A program made the position numbers and the translations under genes. A stretch of DNA of 64,000 nucleotides from Glandiceps talaboti (taxonomy: Eukaryota; Hemichordata; Enteropneusta; Spengelidae), in contig NC_135561.1 in assembly GCF_964340395.1 (NCBI RefSeq), positions 3,236,501-3,300,500 of the forward strand, read 5' to 3'. Numbering within the stretch: position 1 is the first letter of the stretch; each line of letters starts with the position of its first letter. The notes under the pieces are model-generated. The model ran no database searches. It saw only the letters and a program-made list of their open reading frames with translations, and was not told the DNA's origin. Positions 22,093-37,110 of the stretch are shown piece after piece.

Positions 22093-24149
22093 TCCAATTC
22101 GGAAATTTAAAGAAAATTTTAGAAGGTACATGTAGATGAGTGAAGTAACATTGACAAGTTTTTTATGCTAATAATATTGATAAACAGTGAGGCCATTGAT
22201 CAGGTTTCTCTGTTTTCACAGTTACTCAAAAGTGTGTCTAATACAAATGTAAAGAAATCATAATTTTACTGAGATGTACTTTGGTATGCAAATCTTCCTC
22301 TCTTGTACCCCAGGCAACCAACACATTGTCTAAGGCTCTGCCTCTCCTGACAGGAAGACTACACTTCAAAATTGCCACGTTTCTTTTGGCTGTGTTCATA
22401 AGGCAAAATACAGGACATTCTTTTGTGGGAGTTGTCCAGAAAAAACCCTCTTGAACTTTGCTATGTGCTGATAACTGGCTAACTGTATGTGATGTTGTGT
22501 AGTAATAAGAAACTCAACAGCTGTCACACTTGGCTTGTTTCAGAGATTCTGCTGCTATAGCTTCTAGAATTACCACATAATTCTTTGAACAAATATTTGA
22601 ATATGGAAGCCTTTTATATGTTACATATCAACCATGTTGCAGACTACTATCTATGATAAGTCATGTCGTCTTATTGGTACCACTTTTCAACCAAAATCAT
22701 TGAGCACCTTCATAAATAACTTCTGGTTGCATTTCGATTTCATTTCAAGACATGAATGCTAGATATTTGTATCACTGAATTCATGGATTTTTTCAACATT
22801 TTGGATAGATATATCAGACAAATTGTATTAAAATGTGTAATTTGTGTAGTACTGTGTGTGTATTAATAATTTACATAATAGTTAAAATCAGAATGGTAGA
22901 TATTACATGTATCATTCCTATATTTATGTTAAAATGTTGAGTTTTTTAAGTGAAAAAAAGCTATAATATACATTTACAACTTTCATTTAAAAAATGTACA
23001 AGAAGTAAAATGGTATTATTTAAGTCCTTGACAGTCAAGTTATTACAGTTGTTCTGAGCTACGACTCATATTTAGTGAAATGCTGTATCAACATTGGAAT
23101 AAAAGGAACCAAACAGAACCAAACAATCAATACACAGAATGAATCAAACATACTATGCGCACTTACAAAACGGCACCCTCGTAAGTGTGAAAGTTAAACT
23201 ATGTGGGCAATGATGTAAAATGTTTGCTTATTAAACGGAATGGCTCCAATGTCCCAAGGCAGAAAATTATTCCCCTTCTTTCAACCTAAGAAGTCTTTAT
23301 TATCAGATATTCTGCAAATGCCTAAAATAGAGATATCGAAGAGACTGTGATCATTAGCAATAAAGTGGACAGATACAGGGTAATAACGATTCCCTTGTCT
23401 TGTATAACGAAGGCCAAGAAAATGTCAAAGTATGACTTGTGTACTAGGGGTTAAAGGTCAAACTTAAAGTGTACATGTTTATCAGTGAAATTTGAGAGCG
23501 AGAAATAAGGTTTTATACACACCCAAGACAAACATTTTCAAAACCTGTACATGAGTGATATCACTATCATACACAAGGCAATGCAAGGCAAGGCAGGGCA
23601 ATGCATTTAAAAGATCCCACCCTTCGACCTCTCACTTTGACACACATTTCACATCTAGTACATGTATAACATATAAATGTGTATCATTAGTAGCACCTAG
23701 TAATCATAGGGTATAGAATGACATCTGTGTATTGCTTTATGGCACCTTTAGAAGATTTCCATTAATTCTATTTGTGTATAAGTAATGATGAAATATGCAA
23801 TTTAAACAATTTTAAAAACAAACATAAAAAATTTGTAATTAACAGATATAGTATTTAGTCTGAATACTGGTGGCCCACTAAACAAAAAGGGCCTAGTCCC
23901 CTTGAAATATTTGTGTTAGAATTCCATGGTTTTTGTGACGATATTATTTATGGACAGAAACTCAGTGAAAAGTTGTATTGTATACAGGAGTATAAATTCA
24001 TAGAAGCTTAGAAATACTGACTCATGTTTTTGCTAAGGGCTGGGGATGATTTGGTGGGGAACTCTGGGAAAAATGACAGGGGAACTCAGTAGATTTTATC
24101 TACTTTATTACTCCCCTTAACAAAAACACTGAAAAAGGGTCATACCTTG

Positions 24150-24181
<32 letters not shown>

Positions 24182-25595
24182 CTTCGAGAACGTGCTCATA
24201 AAAAAAACATATAAATCACATACAAAAGACGAAGTGAAATACGACAAAAACAAACAGGAGACAGTCTAGGTAACATGAACAAGTGAAAGGAAAGGTTATA
24301 CTGAAGAAAGAAGCCAAAATTCCAGACACTGTCAATTAAAAGTCAAAAACAATCTCTAAGGACAACAGCCATATATTTGCTATCCCTGATTACAGTCGGT
24401 GATAAACTGATTATATTATAAGACCTGTATCATTTTGAATGACTTTATCTTGAACAAAAGATGACATGGTCCACCCAGGTGATCTTTTGACAAGTAATTC
24501 AGAGATATCAGAAATGAGTGTCAGACCCTCCCACTTTGGTCTGTAATATAACACATTAATTAAACAGACATCTGTACAATGAGTCAGTAGAACTAGTCAT
24601 CAGGAATGACAATAGTCTAAATCAAATCTTAATTAAGATTTCTCTTTAAGATGATTTGACACCATGGGTAGCACCTCACTAGACTAGAATCAATGACAAC
24701 TTGTATAATAAAAAGTCAACCTGTTGCGACATTGTATTTGGTACTTTCCTGTTATCCATCATACAAACATGATTTGTGTCTTCCATGATGAATGACAACA
24801 AAGAAGTTATAGAATCTGTCCATATTTGATAACCTGCATGTATTTGAAATAGGAGTAATTTGGTTATCATGTGTTTTAAAGGCCCACTCTGGATTAGGAT
24901 CTGAGGTGTGAAACACCTGCAGTTATTTGGCAGTGCTATAGAAAAAGTTGATCCAAACAAAAGAATGATCCCTTATTAAGATAAGACTAATGTGATGACC
25001 CAAGGACTGAAACATGTTCCTTAATGTACAGATACGTATGTAAGAACGTTTCAAAATATGAGTGCCTTTAGAATTCATATTAGGCTCAGTGGATAAAGTA
25101 CAATAAATGCATTTCTATTCAAAGTGCCATCAATTAAACTAATCTTTAACAAGGGGATTTTACAGTGGTCAGAGATGGGTCTGTAGATTGAAGTAATGTA
25201 GTAGATATTGTCTTGAGCCTCCCTATTTAAATATTACTTTTTCCAATGTTTTTTCAAAAAATGTATTTATTAAAACTATTTAATAATAGATAATTTACAA
25301 ATGTAGTAGACTTTGTAACCTTAATGATAAAACAGTCTCAAGTGCCCCTGAGATTCGTGTAGATGGCATATCATAAAAACCTTGTTACAATTAGCCGATA
25401 TACATTTACAATAACCGTGATGTTATGCACCCTACTTTGGGTTTACAGCCAAAACACAGACAACAGCCAAAACAAAGACAACATGGCATGTATTTTGTGC
25501 ATGGTCTTTGAGTCATTGAAATCTGTTGTTATAACTCTGTTGTTACTATCTTTTCTTGTAAGCAAATCTTTAATTTTTTCATTAAAGTGTTTAAT
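20620..25595. other. Noncoding AT-rich region
   Basis: It holds a poly(A) run at 22063-22088 and an (ATTT)n run at 24150-24180 next to sequence resembling the 3' end of a retroelement. Apart from the weak exon candidate at 22312, I saw no coding exon. Confidence 0.5.
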
Positions 25596-25599
25596 ACCT

Positions 25600-25870
25600 C
25601 GCCATTATGGACACTTTGTTAAACAGGATAGGTTTGTTTGCCATGAAGTGTTCAAAATAAACAGGTTTGGATTCTATGGAGGATTCTACCATAGTTTAAG
25701 ACCATGCTTTAACAGGATAGGTTTGTGTGCCATGAGGTCTTCATAATAACCAGGTCTGAATTCTACCATAGTTTAAGACCATTCTTTAACAGGATAGGTT
25801 TGTGTGCCATCAAGTGTTCATAATAACCAGGTGTGGATTCTACAGTAATTTAGGACCATTCATAAACAAG
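25600..25870. repeat. Tandem repeat of about 80 bp, 3 copies
   Basis: The core aacaggataggtttgt(t/g)tgccat is followed by tcataataac(c/a)aggt and a block containing tagtttaagaccat. The plus-strand open frame at 25363-25746 runs into this repeat and has no other support. Confidence 0.75.
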
Positions 25871-26959
25871 TGTTGAAATTTCATTACTTTTATTGTGATA
25901 AAATATTTTCACCTGGGATACTCCAGTAGATTTTACCATGTTTATTGCCCTTTAAAACAAAACACCTGCCCAGTGTCAGAGGCATATATTATACACCAAC
26001 AATATGATGCAGTGTTTTCTGGTGGGGTTATTTCTACAATAAACAGCAAACTATTTGTGATTGAACAAAACAAAATGTTCATGATTGTAATACTCTGAAT
26101 TTGTAGCCATTGCCATAGTATTTCTGTTAATATTAAATGTACCGGTAGTAAGTATCATGACATGACACACAGTTTGTGGTATTTCTTGTCAAACCATACA
26201 GATAACTTATTTGACCCTCAGTGGAGAGGAAACATGGCTTAGTGGACACTTTGGCTTAGTGCCATGGTTGTGCAGTAGTAATTGGTATACAAGTGTATCG
26301 GTAAGAAGGTTTGATAGGTTTTGAGGTTTGTGAGTTAGATGGTGTATTTTGAGTTTGAACAGTGAAAGATATGTTGTAGTCATTTGCAATATATACATTT
26401 ATTGCCTGCCCAATGGTTATAAGCACTCTACCAATATGTTGATGATGCCCTTGTAAAGCCAATAACACTGGCCATCATCAGAATTTCAATTCAGTAATGT
26501 ATGTGCCAGCTTGTTGACAGGCAACAATTATATGTTATTCACACGAAAATGTCTGTGTTGAGTCAGGTTTAATGGGCTTTGTGTATGAGTAGAGACAGAA
26601 CTATTCAGTTTCTGTCACAAAAGGAAATCATTGGGGCATGGTTTATTTTATAAAAATCATGGAAGACAATGGTGATGTTTTGACTTTATATGCGTGTATT
26701 GGTTCTACAGTGGTATTATACCACTATAGAACTAATAATGTAAATTGCATTTGTCACTTCATGAAATAAACCTTTTTTGAACATCCAAACCTATCATTCA
26801 AAGCTTGTAAAATATTAGTCTGATAGGTGATAGTTTGAGCACAAATGCATGGTAGTATAGTCATTATTTGTTCAAGCACATACATGTATGGTATTGTGAT
26901 ATTCTCTAAGTGTGATATCACGGTATTTGTATGACATATTACATTTAGTTTGGCAATTA

Positions 26960-27205
26960 AACCTTTGAAATGGTCAATAGTTTTTGCACAGGTAAGAAAT
27001 AGAGCTTTCAAAAGGGCACAAGACACGCCTTCCAAATGGCCAATAGGCCTTTTATATGGGCAACAGACCTTTCACATGGTCAATAGGCCTTTCAAATGGC
27101 CATTGGGCAATAAACATTTCACAGGGGTGTAGACCTTTCAAATGGTCAAAAGACCTTTCAGACTGAGATGGTCAAGAGATCTTTTTACATGCATGGGCAA
27201 TAGAC
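26960..27205. repeat. Short degenerate repeat (caaatggtcaatagaccttt)
   Basis: About ten imperfect units of around 20 bp lie in tandem, changing between ggtcaatagacc and ggccaataggcc, so many units are themselves near-palindromic. Confidence 0.75.
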
Positions 27206-27716
27206 CTGCCAAAATGCTCACTATCAGTTGCAGGTGATAGACTGTGTGCATATTATTTAAAAACAGGTTAATGTGATTCAATTATGAACAATATCAGCTT
27301 TTGTAGGCGTGTTTAGTTAATAAGTGATATTCTGAGGACAGACTAAATTTCGTTTGCCACAAAAGTGCCCTATTAAATCCATTGAACAGACAAAAACCCG
27401 TAGTATAATGAAGTTATACTTCAAATTTGAAGAGTTTTTTTTTCGATTTTTCTGCTGCATTTCAACACTGTTATCATACAGCTCTGTCACATAACCCCTG
27501 TACACTTGCTTCTTATCATAGTAATGAACAAAATAAATATAGAAACCCCAATTTTCACAAATCGCTACTTGTGGTCAAGAATTGGTCTGTTACTAGAATA
27601 GCTAGGTACTGAAGTCAAGCCTTGGCCAAGGTATAGATGAAATTTTTATGCAGACTTTACTGAAGGTACACAACTAAAACACAAAGTCACAGGCATGGCA
27701 GCTGTGTGTCTGAGTT

Positions 27717-27970
27717 GACAGACAGTTCCATTGTGATGGTTAACAAGATTGTGGACAGTTTCATTGATGGTTAACAAAATTGTGGACAGTTTCATTGTGA
27801 TAGTTAACAAGATTGAGGACAGTTTCACTGTGATAGTTAACAAGATTGGAGACTGTCTCATTGATGGATGGTTAACAAGATTGTGGACAGTTTCATTGTG
27901 ATAGTTAACAAGATTGTGGACAGTTTCATTGTGATATATGGTTAACAAGATTGCGGACACTTTCATTGTG
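27717..27970. repeat. Tandem repeat of about 34 bp, 7-8 copies
   Basis: The unit is ggacagtttcattgtgatag followed by ttaacaagattgt, with small indels. The minus-strand open frame reading LLTIxMKLS comes from this array. Confidence 0.85.
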
Positions 27971-27999
27971 TTAAAACTGAAAACCGTCCTGTTAACTGG

Positions 28000-30900
28000 A
28001 ATTGAGGCCATGATTGAAACAATGGGGAAGCGACAAAGATGAGTTAAACTGTACTGTATCCAACATATATATAGGTTGATGGAACATTTGTAATTTCATC
28101 ACTACCCATGTTTACTTCATGAGTCACCTTAATGATTCTTATCTAGATCTGCAATAGTCTCCTACCAACATGTTGACATATGTCATAGTGAATAGATAAA
28201 ATTGTGGATGTACACATTGGTGTAGTCTGGTAATTGTATCTCACTGGGAGATACACCTTTGGTTGTGATATGCAAACAATGTGGTAATCAAACATCCTTA
28301 TCAATAGAAAGATGCAGAATTGTTAAACATGAGGCTAGCATTAGACTAGTTCACCAGTCTGGCAGTGGCAGGCATACTTTGTATACATGTATGTACAGTG
28401 TATATTTAATACTATGAATTGCTAGCAACTGGAATGGTTATAATGCTTGCATCAAACTGATCGATGTTCAACATCTGGATAAAATCAGTCTAGCTCAGTG
28501 CTTACCCAGCTGCACCCTGGTTGGTATAACCAACACCTCACCAGCATGATAGCTGTGGAATAGTTGACAAATAGTTAATGCCTTCACCAGCCCCATTGTC
28601 AACATCTGGCTAACATTTAGCTAGCTATGCAGTACGTGCTAACACATGTAGCTGTCTGGCTATAACGACACCTCACCAGCATGTGTTAGCAACTAGAAGA
28701 GTAAATGTATACCCCAGCCATGTAATATGCCAGGCATGCCCAATGTTGACACCAGACTGACACTGTACTAGCTAATAAACCAGAAAGGGGAATCTTGGGT
28801 GGTATTGTACTGTACTGTACTGTACTGTACTGTACTGTACTAAATACAAATGTATCAATGTGTCTCATATTATCTGTAGAAATAGTGGCTTCATATTTAG
28901 ATATTTTTCTTCGTTCAGCCAAGGAAAATATAATGTGACCTAAGAAGCTTTGTCACTACTCGTCTAGCTACTCATAGTGACAAGTCAACCCTTACGTCAT
29001 GAGTATTTTCTGGCTGAATGACAAAAAATATTTGAGAATAACATAATTATACCAGCATCAGTAATATCAAAGAAAAATCAGGGAAAGTAATGGCAATTTT
29101 GAATGTTTTGAATTTCGAACAAAGCAGAACCAATGATGTGGACACACGTTAATGTGCTGACATAGAGCTGACACAGAGCTGACACATGTTGTCATGATTT
29201 AGAATGACCAGAGTATGTATTGTATTCCATATTTTTCGTTTCAACTTGGCTCGGACATAGTATAATATTGGGATGCATGTAATGTTACTACAGTTTGTAA
29301 TTTTACAGCCATTTTGAACTATAATGGGAATTAATTTGCATATGTAAATAAAAATGACTGCATCATAGTACACAAAGCTGAAAGGTAGACTGTATATTTG
29401 TGTTGACATGATACATACATGTATATACATATATATATATCTTGTATAGTCAACAAAATATGGGTTAAATATCTATGTTGTTTGAAATTAGAGGAAAATT
29501 GCATCATGACTTAATCAAAAATTTAAATGTCTGAACATCTGCCACATATATGTAGCAAGCATTACATGTAGTAGTACACTATGGGATCTTACCACCTGGA
29601 ACAAACACTCAAAAAAAACCAAAAAAAAACAGCGATGTTATCATAATATATTGTGTAACTATATTATAATTATGACATAACCATTTGTTGGGGTTGACAC
29701 CCATCACGTTAAAATCATACGGTGAATTAGTGTGTAAAGTTAAACTGTCACTAATGTTAATCACTGAATCAGATATGTTCTTTGAGAGAGCGTCATGGGT
29801 ACATGATGGTGACAGCTTGTAACTGACTCAGTGCTTATAGGGCAGATGTTGGAGAGTATCTGCAGCTACCAATTAGCTAGTAGCTGACTCAGCACTTGTA
29901 TCATGTTTTTGACACACAGAGAAACGTGTGAATTCAAATCTAGACTGACAATATGAGAGACACAAACACACATGTAGCATGATGATGCTTTAACTCAATT
30001 ACATTAAAAAGTAATACAGCATTACTAGTCTTTACAGTGCAGTAGAAACAGAAAAATGACAAATGGACCTGATTATTTCAATGGCTTCAATTTTTTCCAA
30101 CTGATAATCAACATATCAACTTGTCTGCTTCGACATCTCCACTGTGTGCAGCATCTCTTTAATTGTTTCTTTTGCATTTGAAGTTGTCTTCAGTTTGTGC
30201 AAAAGACTTCATGTCCCACGAATGAAACACCAAGGCAACTTCATTTCTCCTGTAAGTACATACATCAAGCTGGTGTTCATATATTTAATTTCTGTATGAG
30301 TTTGTTATAAAGATGTTACAGAATACATGATTTTGCAGATCTGGTATGCACACATCTTGTACAATATTAATTATGCCAAGTTTTAGTGAAAATATTTATT
30401 ACATCATCAACCATATCTGAGGGTGTGCCGTGCATGTAGGCGTTCACTGATACAGAAACTCAAAGTTGTCATGTGTATGTTTCATTTTCTCTTCTATGAT
30501 GTCAGTTGTAGGATGATTAGAAACAGAAGGTTTAGATGGCTGCCAAAGGGTTAAATATTCTAAAACAAATGCCAAAGTTTAATATTTTGTGACTCTTGTC
30601 AAAAACATGTCTTGAAGTTGATAAGGTACATGTTGTGTGTTTCTAAAATTGTGATATAAAGTATCAAAAACTTCAAATTCTCTGCTTCTGTACTTCATAA
30701 ACCAAAACCATTTATTAGAAACTACGACCATTGTACAAGTTTTCACCATGCACTATAATATGTGTGTATAATAGTAAAAAAATGATTTATTAAAACAAAA
30801 TTGTGACTAAAATAACAGGGTCAAATTACTTGAGTTCACATATCACTACAAACAAACAAACAAACAAACAAACAAACACAAAAAGTTATCCGAGTGTAAG

Positions 30901-33900
30901 TTACACCCTATGTGAAAAAATTGCAGATTTTAAGTTCTGATATCACAAATCAAATTGTAAATATGATGCCTGTCTTGATATCTACCTAGGTTTATACATA
31001 TTGAAATTAGATTAAAATGTTTATTTTTGTTGATGAAAAATTGAAGCTTTTTAAATAAAATACCTGTCTTGATACACACAGGTTTATACATATTGAAATT
31101 AGATAAAAATGTATTATTTTTGATGAAAAATTGAAGATTGTGAATGTTTTCATTTACATGTATGTAGTTCTGGCATCACATACTTGACCCATACAACAGG
31201 TGGAGACAATGAAATCAAATCAAATGAATTATTTCTAGATGTCAAAACAAATAAACCATCTGTTAGTGCCACTGTGTTCCAAATTTATTGCAACTAACAA
31301 CTGAATGTTATTATTAATGATTGGGTGTGTGTATAAAGTGTTTGTTTAACTCTGTTATCAGTCCACATTAATGTTAGGTTAACGCAAATACTTGGCTACC
31401 ACCCATTCAACTCTCACACTGCCTAGCTTGCTTGGTTACTGTGGCATTTATGTAGGTGTGACATGCACCATAGTTGAGGTGGACATGTGTAGCTGTATTT
31501 GAACCATATACTTTACAGTACACCCTACTGAACGTCATTGATGAGTTTCATTTGAGAATTAGTTGTACAACACTTTCCTACAATCACACAACTTGTAAGT
31601 ATTACTGTATTGATTTGTATTAGACTTTTTTACACTTTTTTTTTCAGTAAGATCAAGATGTTGATCATGTCAGATTCCAGTATTTGATGATAGAGGGGAT
31701 ATCCATTCTAGCAAACCAGAGTTATTATTTCTACCACTACATTTCGAAATAAAATTCTCGCAAACAAGTTATTATTTCTACCACTACATTTCCTGTGGGA
31801 GGCTCGTTAAGAACGTTGCCATAAAACAGGCCGTGGTTTGCGACCATGGGGATATCCGGTATAACTCATCACTGTTAGTGTACATGTACCCATCATTACA
31901 TAATACACATAGATGATGTACCATAATTTTGATGGGCAATTGTGAAACTATTTAACCTTGAAACTAATTTCTTCAGTGGAAAATCAGTGCAAATTGGTAC
32001 AAATGTCTTCCAAGGTTACCCTCGCATTAATCTTAATTACCCCACATTGGCAGGTTTTCAGTCACTGCAGTACAGAAAAGACCGTAGTTGTATATAGGTC
32101 TTTAATTATGTTATTGATATTGTCATACTTTATCTCATCCTGTAGTCACATGATATAACTTATAAGCCTGTCAAAAGTTGAGATCTGATAAACATGTGAC
32201 AATGATACCTGCACTGCACCTACATTGTAGCTATCAATACTCTACATAATCATATGTTGTGAGATATATTGGGCAAATTTTAGTTTGAGATAGAATTTAA
32301 ATGAATCATAACCAAGTGTGTAATTGTAAAGATAAATGTTAAAAGAGTTTTTGAATGTTGGAACTCTAGAAATTTGAATCCATGGGACTTATTTTATTTT
32401 GAAATTGATGATGTGGAATCTGGTAAAGTGATGTTACAATGAACATAGTTTATAAATGTTGCATTCATGTCATCACCTTAAAACAACTAGAAAGTTACAC
32501 TTTAGTTTCTGAGCTCGGGATTACGTCAACAAAAAATTCCATTTTGATATTTGTGTGTGTGTGTGTGTGGAGGGGGGGGGGTGTATCTAATCTCCCCTCC
32601 CCTCCCACACACACCAGTAGCTGATACATGTCAATTGTGTCAGTATCAAACCAGGTTAATGTCAAGGGCAAGTTATCTGATAAGTACATGTACATGTACC
32701 TGGCCGTGCAGGTAGTCTACACTAATTACCTGTACAATATGGCTATTTTTGACTGCATGGATCATGTATGTTCATTGACTCCTTTTCAGCACAACTGAAC
32801 TAGAGTGATAATCGTTGATATTAATAGTAGCTTCAGACATGTGTGCATACCATTGCCTATAGTAGTTGTTTTTAACTAAGTATTTACCTACAAAAAAAAC
32901 CCACATACATACATACATACATACTAGTGTATACACATATACATGCAAGCATACATAAATACATAAATACATACATACATACATACATACATACATACAT
33001 ACATACATACATACATCATCATAGTTCAAAGTACAGCCATTAAGAATATTCTTTTGTGATAGAGCTGATCTGTACTTGGATGACAGTAAAGTACTTTGTC
33101 ATGCACCATTACCCCAATTTCTGACACCGATTTATGTGCAGGTCAGAATAAAAAATGTAATAAATTTAACTTGAGCATGGCATTTTTTATTCTAAAAATA
33201 ACATGTACATGTACTGTTATAGATTTGGTACTCATGTCACCTGTTCTATTGTGGCATTTGACAAGTCTATTGTAGTATAGGTATTTGTACAATGGGGATT
33301 GCGGTATCTTGTTATTAGCACAATAGAACTGGTCCTGTATAGTGCTATAGGCATGAAACGAATGAACAAACAAATGAATGAATGAATGAATAAATGCATG
33401 CACACACGCATGCACATACGCACGCACACACGCACATACAAATGAATGAATGATCCTTTTTAATCCAGACAACTCTATTGATGTTGAAAGATATCTGAGA
33501 TTTATATAAGGATTCAAAGATTTAGCAAACCAAGGTCATTGACCAACACACTTGCTTGAACAGGTCGAGAAGGCTTTGAGATTTTTATGTTAGTATATTC
33601 AGAAAATGCACATATTTAGAAAGTCAATTTGTCAGTTGGCACAATGAATTTTACACTGATCTAGTGATAACACATTATACATTGATATATTGCATAGCAC
33701 TGTGAACACAATTAATACCAAGTACATAGCACAGATTAGACGGAGAACTTAAGTTGTGTTTGCTGTGAGATATATTATGTAGTGTTACGATTGGATAGAT
33801 CATATTTTCGGAATTGGATTTAAATATGATTTCCAACTTGTGGACCAAGAACGTTCCTGGTATGTTATAAAGTGGCATGCGAGATTGTATGGTCAGGTTC

Positions 33901-35998
33901 AATTGTAATTGTATAGTTTCCCCAACATGATCTTAGCAAAGTGTTGTATCCATCAATGTAACAGTATAGTACTGGTAAAAATGTGTCATTTTGCTTGACT
34001 AAAGCATATAATACATGTACAATATCTGTAATTTAGTCATTAGGCAAAACTAAAATAGTGTTTGTTTCTGATAACATAAAAATACATTTAGGGTAGGTAG
34101 GTAGGTAGGTCGGGATTTTATTGTATTTTACTTTTTTTTTTAATTACTTCGACCCAGAGACAAGGTACTCGTTGGTCACAATACTTCTGTAACAGTTGTA
34201 AAAGATCTAGAAGTAATTATGAAGACAATTATGTGATTCAGAAGTAGACAAATACAATATACAGACTGTATACAGTGTATTGTTATAGGCTGAAATGACA
34301 TCATTTATCTCTGGAATGTGATTTTAAAAAGAAGTAACCAAAGATATTTTGGCAAGAAAATCTACAGGGAAATAGAAGTAAATCAATTGCCATAATTTTA
34401 CCTTTTTGCATGTGTAAAATATGTTTAGGGTCGGCGACTTAAACTAGGGTCGGTCGGGTTATCAGAAACATGTTATTTTTTATGTGGCCTTATATAAATC
34501 ATTGTGGAATGCATTGTGTTGTCTTGTTAGTGACTTCCCTTTCTACATGTACCTGTAAAGTACTTACATGTATATTTTCATAGTATACAATAAATATACT
34601 GGTATCTCCTAGGTTGTTTAAATTTGTTAAGGGCAGTAAGTAGGTCAAATCTAATTGATTTCCTTGTGTGTTTTCCGGGATTTGATCCCCAGAATTATAC
34701 AAGTATCAAATTATGGGAATATACAACTTTTAGCAAATTTCCTCCAAAAGTGTTACTGGCGGCTCCCAAACTGTAGCAAACATGCACTGGTGGTGTTTTC
34801 TGGACTTGTTAAAAGGGTAGCATATGTGACGTGGACTACCTGCTGTAGTGTAAGAAAGACCCTTAGGTCAGAATAATTTGTATGTAGACAAATGAAATAC
34901 TAAGTCATGCGATACTTCTCCTTATCGGTTCATGAATGTACATATCATGAATATTTATGGTTTCAGCTTTTGTCTCCTGTATTCTAAAAATGTACCAAGA
35001 CATGTATACTATTCAGACCTTGAAAGAAAAAGGGACAAGTCAAAACGGTCCTTGATATGTCTTAAGAAAATTTGAACAAGGAGTCTACTCTTTGAATGTG
35101 CATCAGGAGAATTAACTGACCCTGCTGGAGGTCACTTGAAGGTCAAGCATTTATGCTTACAATCACACTATATGCTGTTAGGCATATAACTTTAAGAATA
35201 CCTTTGTTAAAGGAGTGCCTGCATAGTGTTGTAATGTACTACCTGTTGATGGTTTGAGGTTTGTGAAACTTATTGTGTCTTCATTGATATGATGATTTGG
35301 AAATTTACACCGTGAAATGTCTTGTTTTTTGTCCTGGATATGAGGGAGTATCAAACCTCCATGTTAAATACAACATTATGTTCCAATATATTCACTAAAT
35401 CTGCATTTTCCTTGTTCAGGAAGTGTGTTTTTCACAAATATTTGAATGATTTAAACATTTCTACACGAATTGATATTGTACCATTGACTCTAACTTTAAT
35501 GTTTCAACTAACATTTTTTTAGAAAAATTACAACTAGTGATTGGGCAGTTTAGTCAAATTCTTTTTCACATACTTTCAAGTATACAAACAACTGGATAGC
35601 TTCATTGTATAGCCTTGGTGAAATATGTGTATGAGAACTAACTCAAGTAGATTTCACCTACATTATAGTTATACATTGTACTATTCTTAAGATGACAGAC
35701 AATAAGCTGAGAATTCCAAACAGTTGTGCTTTTAGTCTATTTGAAGGGTAATGATACCAAAATGTCACTGACAGCTATTTTAGCTGGAGGGGGGGGGGGG
35801 GGGGGGGGGGGGGGGCTAAGGACATTTTATCTGAAGTTTTTTTAATTGCTGATACCTAAGTAATATGCCCTTTAAATTCTAACTAAGCCAACATATGACA
35901 TATCAAAAGTTTGTATTCTCCTGTCCATTATTTACTATGTGGTGATGCACAAGAAAATTATGTTTTTAATTTATCCATATGTACATACATGTATGCAT

Positions 35999-36042
<44 letters not shown>

Positions 36043-36192
36043 CTACACACATACAAAGGCACTTGAACATGCACATACACACACATACACATACACAATC
36101 ATACATATACACACACAGACACGTGCACACATACACTCATCTACACACGCGTACACAGGCACTTGAACATACAGATGCATACACATACACAA

Positions 36193-36245
<53 letters not shown>

Positions 36246-36680
36246 TTGTAAAACCTGTTGACAGTACCCATGAGAATGAAATAAAACAATAACCAATACA
36301 CTGTCTCAATGTATATCTCATTTCTTTTAGATGATGCTATATGTTGTGTATATTTTCAAGCCAACACACTTTGTATATAAGATACTTCTATCATGATGTA
36401 CAGTCTAATTAAAGGTAAGTACAATCTCATATACTGTTTATACAGCTATGTCAAAGTTGTAGTTAACGTATTTTTCATGAAGATCCTGCCAATGGATTGA
36501 AGACTGTCATGGTTTTTTTTTTCAAGTTTAAAATTTTTGTGTTTGTTCCTTACTGTAAAATTCATCATGAGTCTTTGGTTAGATGGAGAGAGACCTTTAG
36601 TTGTAAATAAACGATTACAAAAAGTAGTTTATTATGTGCAAGGTACGTATAGGTTTATGGCTAATAAATGTGATTGCAAT
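28000..36680. other. Noncoding region rich in simple repeats
   Basis: It contains (GTACT)n at 28806-28842, (AACA)n at 30846-30877, a two-copy repeat of about 100 bp at 30966-31140, a two-copy repeat of about 50 bp at 31720-31790, and (ATAC)n at 32905-33016. A G run of about 30 lies at 35786-35815, and two (AC)n tracts at 35998-36040 and 36196-36243. A donor-like ctcct/gtaagt occurs at 30250 without a convincing coding exon. Confidence 0.6.
34080..34500. repeat. Dispersed repeat with gtttagggt and ggtcggtcggg motifs
   Basis: The stretch 34420-34490 (gtttagggtcggcgac, then actagggtcggtcgggtta, then a T-rich block) is matched at 57108-57190 (gtttagggtgggcaac, then gtggtcgggtatccagaccc). A partial copy lies at 34085-34165. 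It is probably a dispersed transposon family. Confidence 0.6.
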
Positions 36681-36687
36681 ATTCAAG

Positions 36688-36790
36688 ATAATAATAATAA
36701 ATAATAATAATGTTAGTTTTTATATAGCACTTTCCCACACAGTGCTCAAAGCACTTTACAATTTTTAGCCCTAGCTCGGATCGTAGTTCA
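36688..36790 (-). mobile_element. SINE-like tail, inverted relative to the 8.2-kb copy
   Basis: On the minus strand it reads tgtaaagtgctttgagcact, gtgggaaagtgctatataaa, then aaaactaacattattattatt. This matches the 8158-8343 element closely, and the (ATT)n tail lies at the same end. Confidence 0.75.
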
Positions 36791-37110
36791 ACCCTTACCG
36801 AAATGAGACAGCTGTTTTTGAGCTGCAGCAGCTCTCAAAAAGACTTCTGACAGTTAGCTGCCGGAAGGCTGATTTTTGTGCATACATAATTAGATTTGAG
36901 CTGCAGAGAACAGCTCTCAACAGCTCAGGTAAATACCTGACAGACATTCAACTGCTTTATAACAGACTTATGTAAGACTATCGTCAGACATCTGAAAGAC
37001 CACTAACAGACCTGACAGACTAACAACAGCCTTCTGACAGCATTGTGACAAACTGCTGAAAGACTATAAGCAGACTTCTGACAGGTATCATTGGCACACT
37101 GCAAAAGGGG
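36790..37110 (-). repeat. CAG/CTG-rich degenerate repeat next to the SINE tail
   Basis: Repeated cagac, gacag and cagctctcaa motifs (agacttctgacag and variants) fill about 300 bp. The similar stretch at 41210-41600 also lies next to a SINE-type end, so both may be parts of one element type. Confidence 0.5.

Noticed and set aside
25363-25746. Plus-strand 127-codon frame
   Set aside because: Runs into an 80-bp tandem repeat and shows no recognisable protein or splice context.
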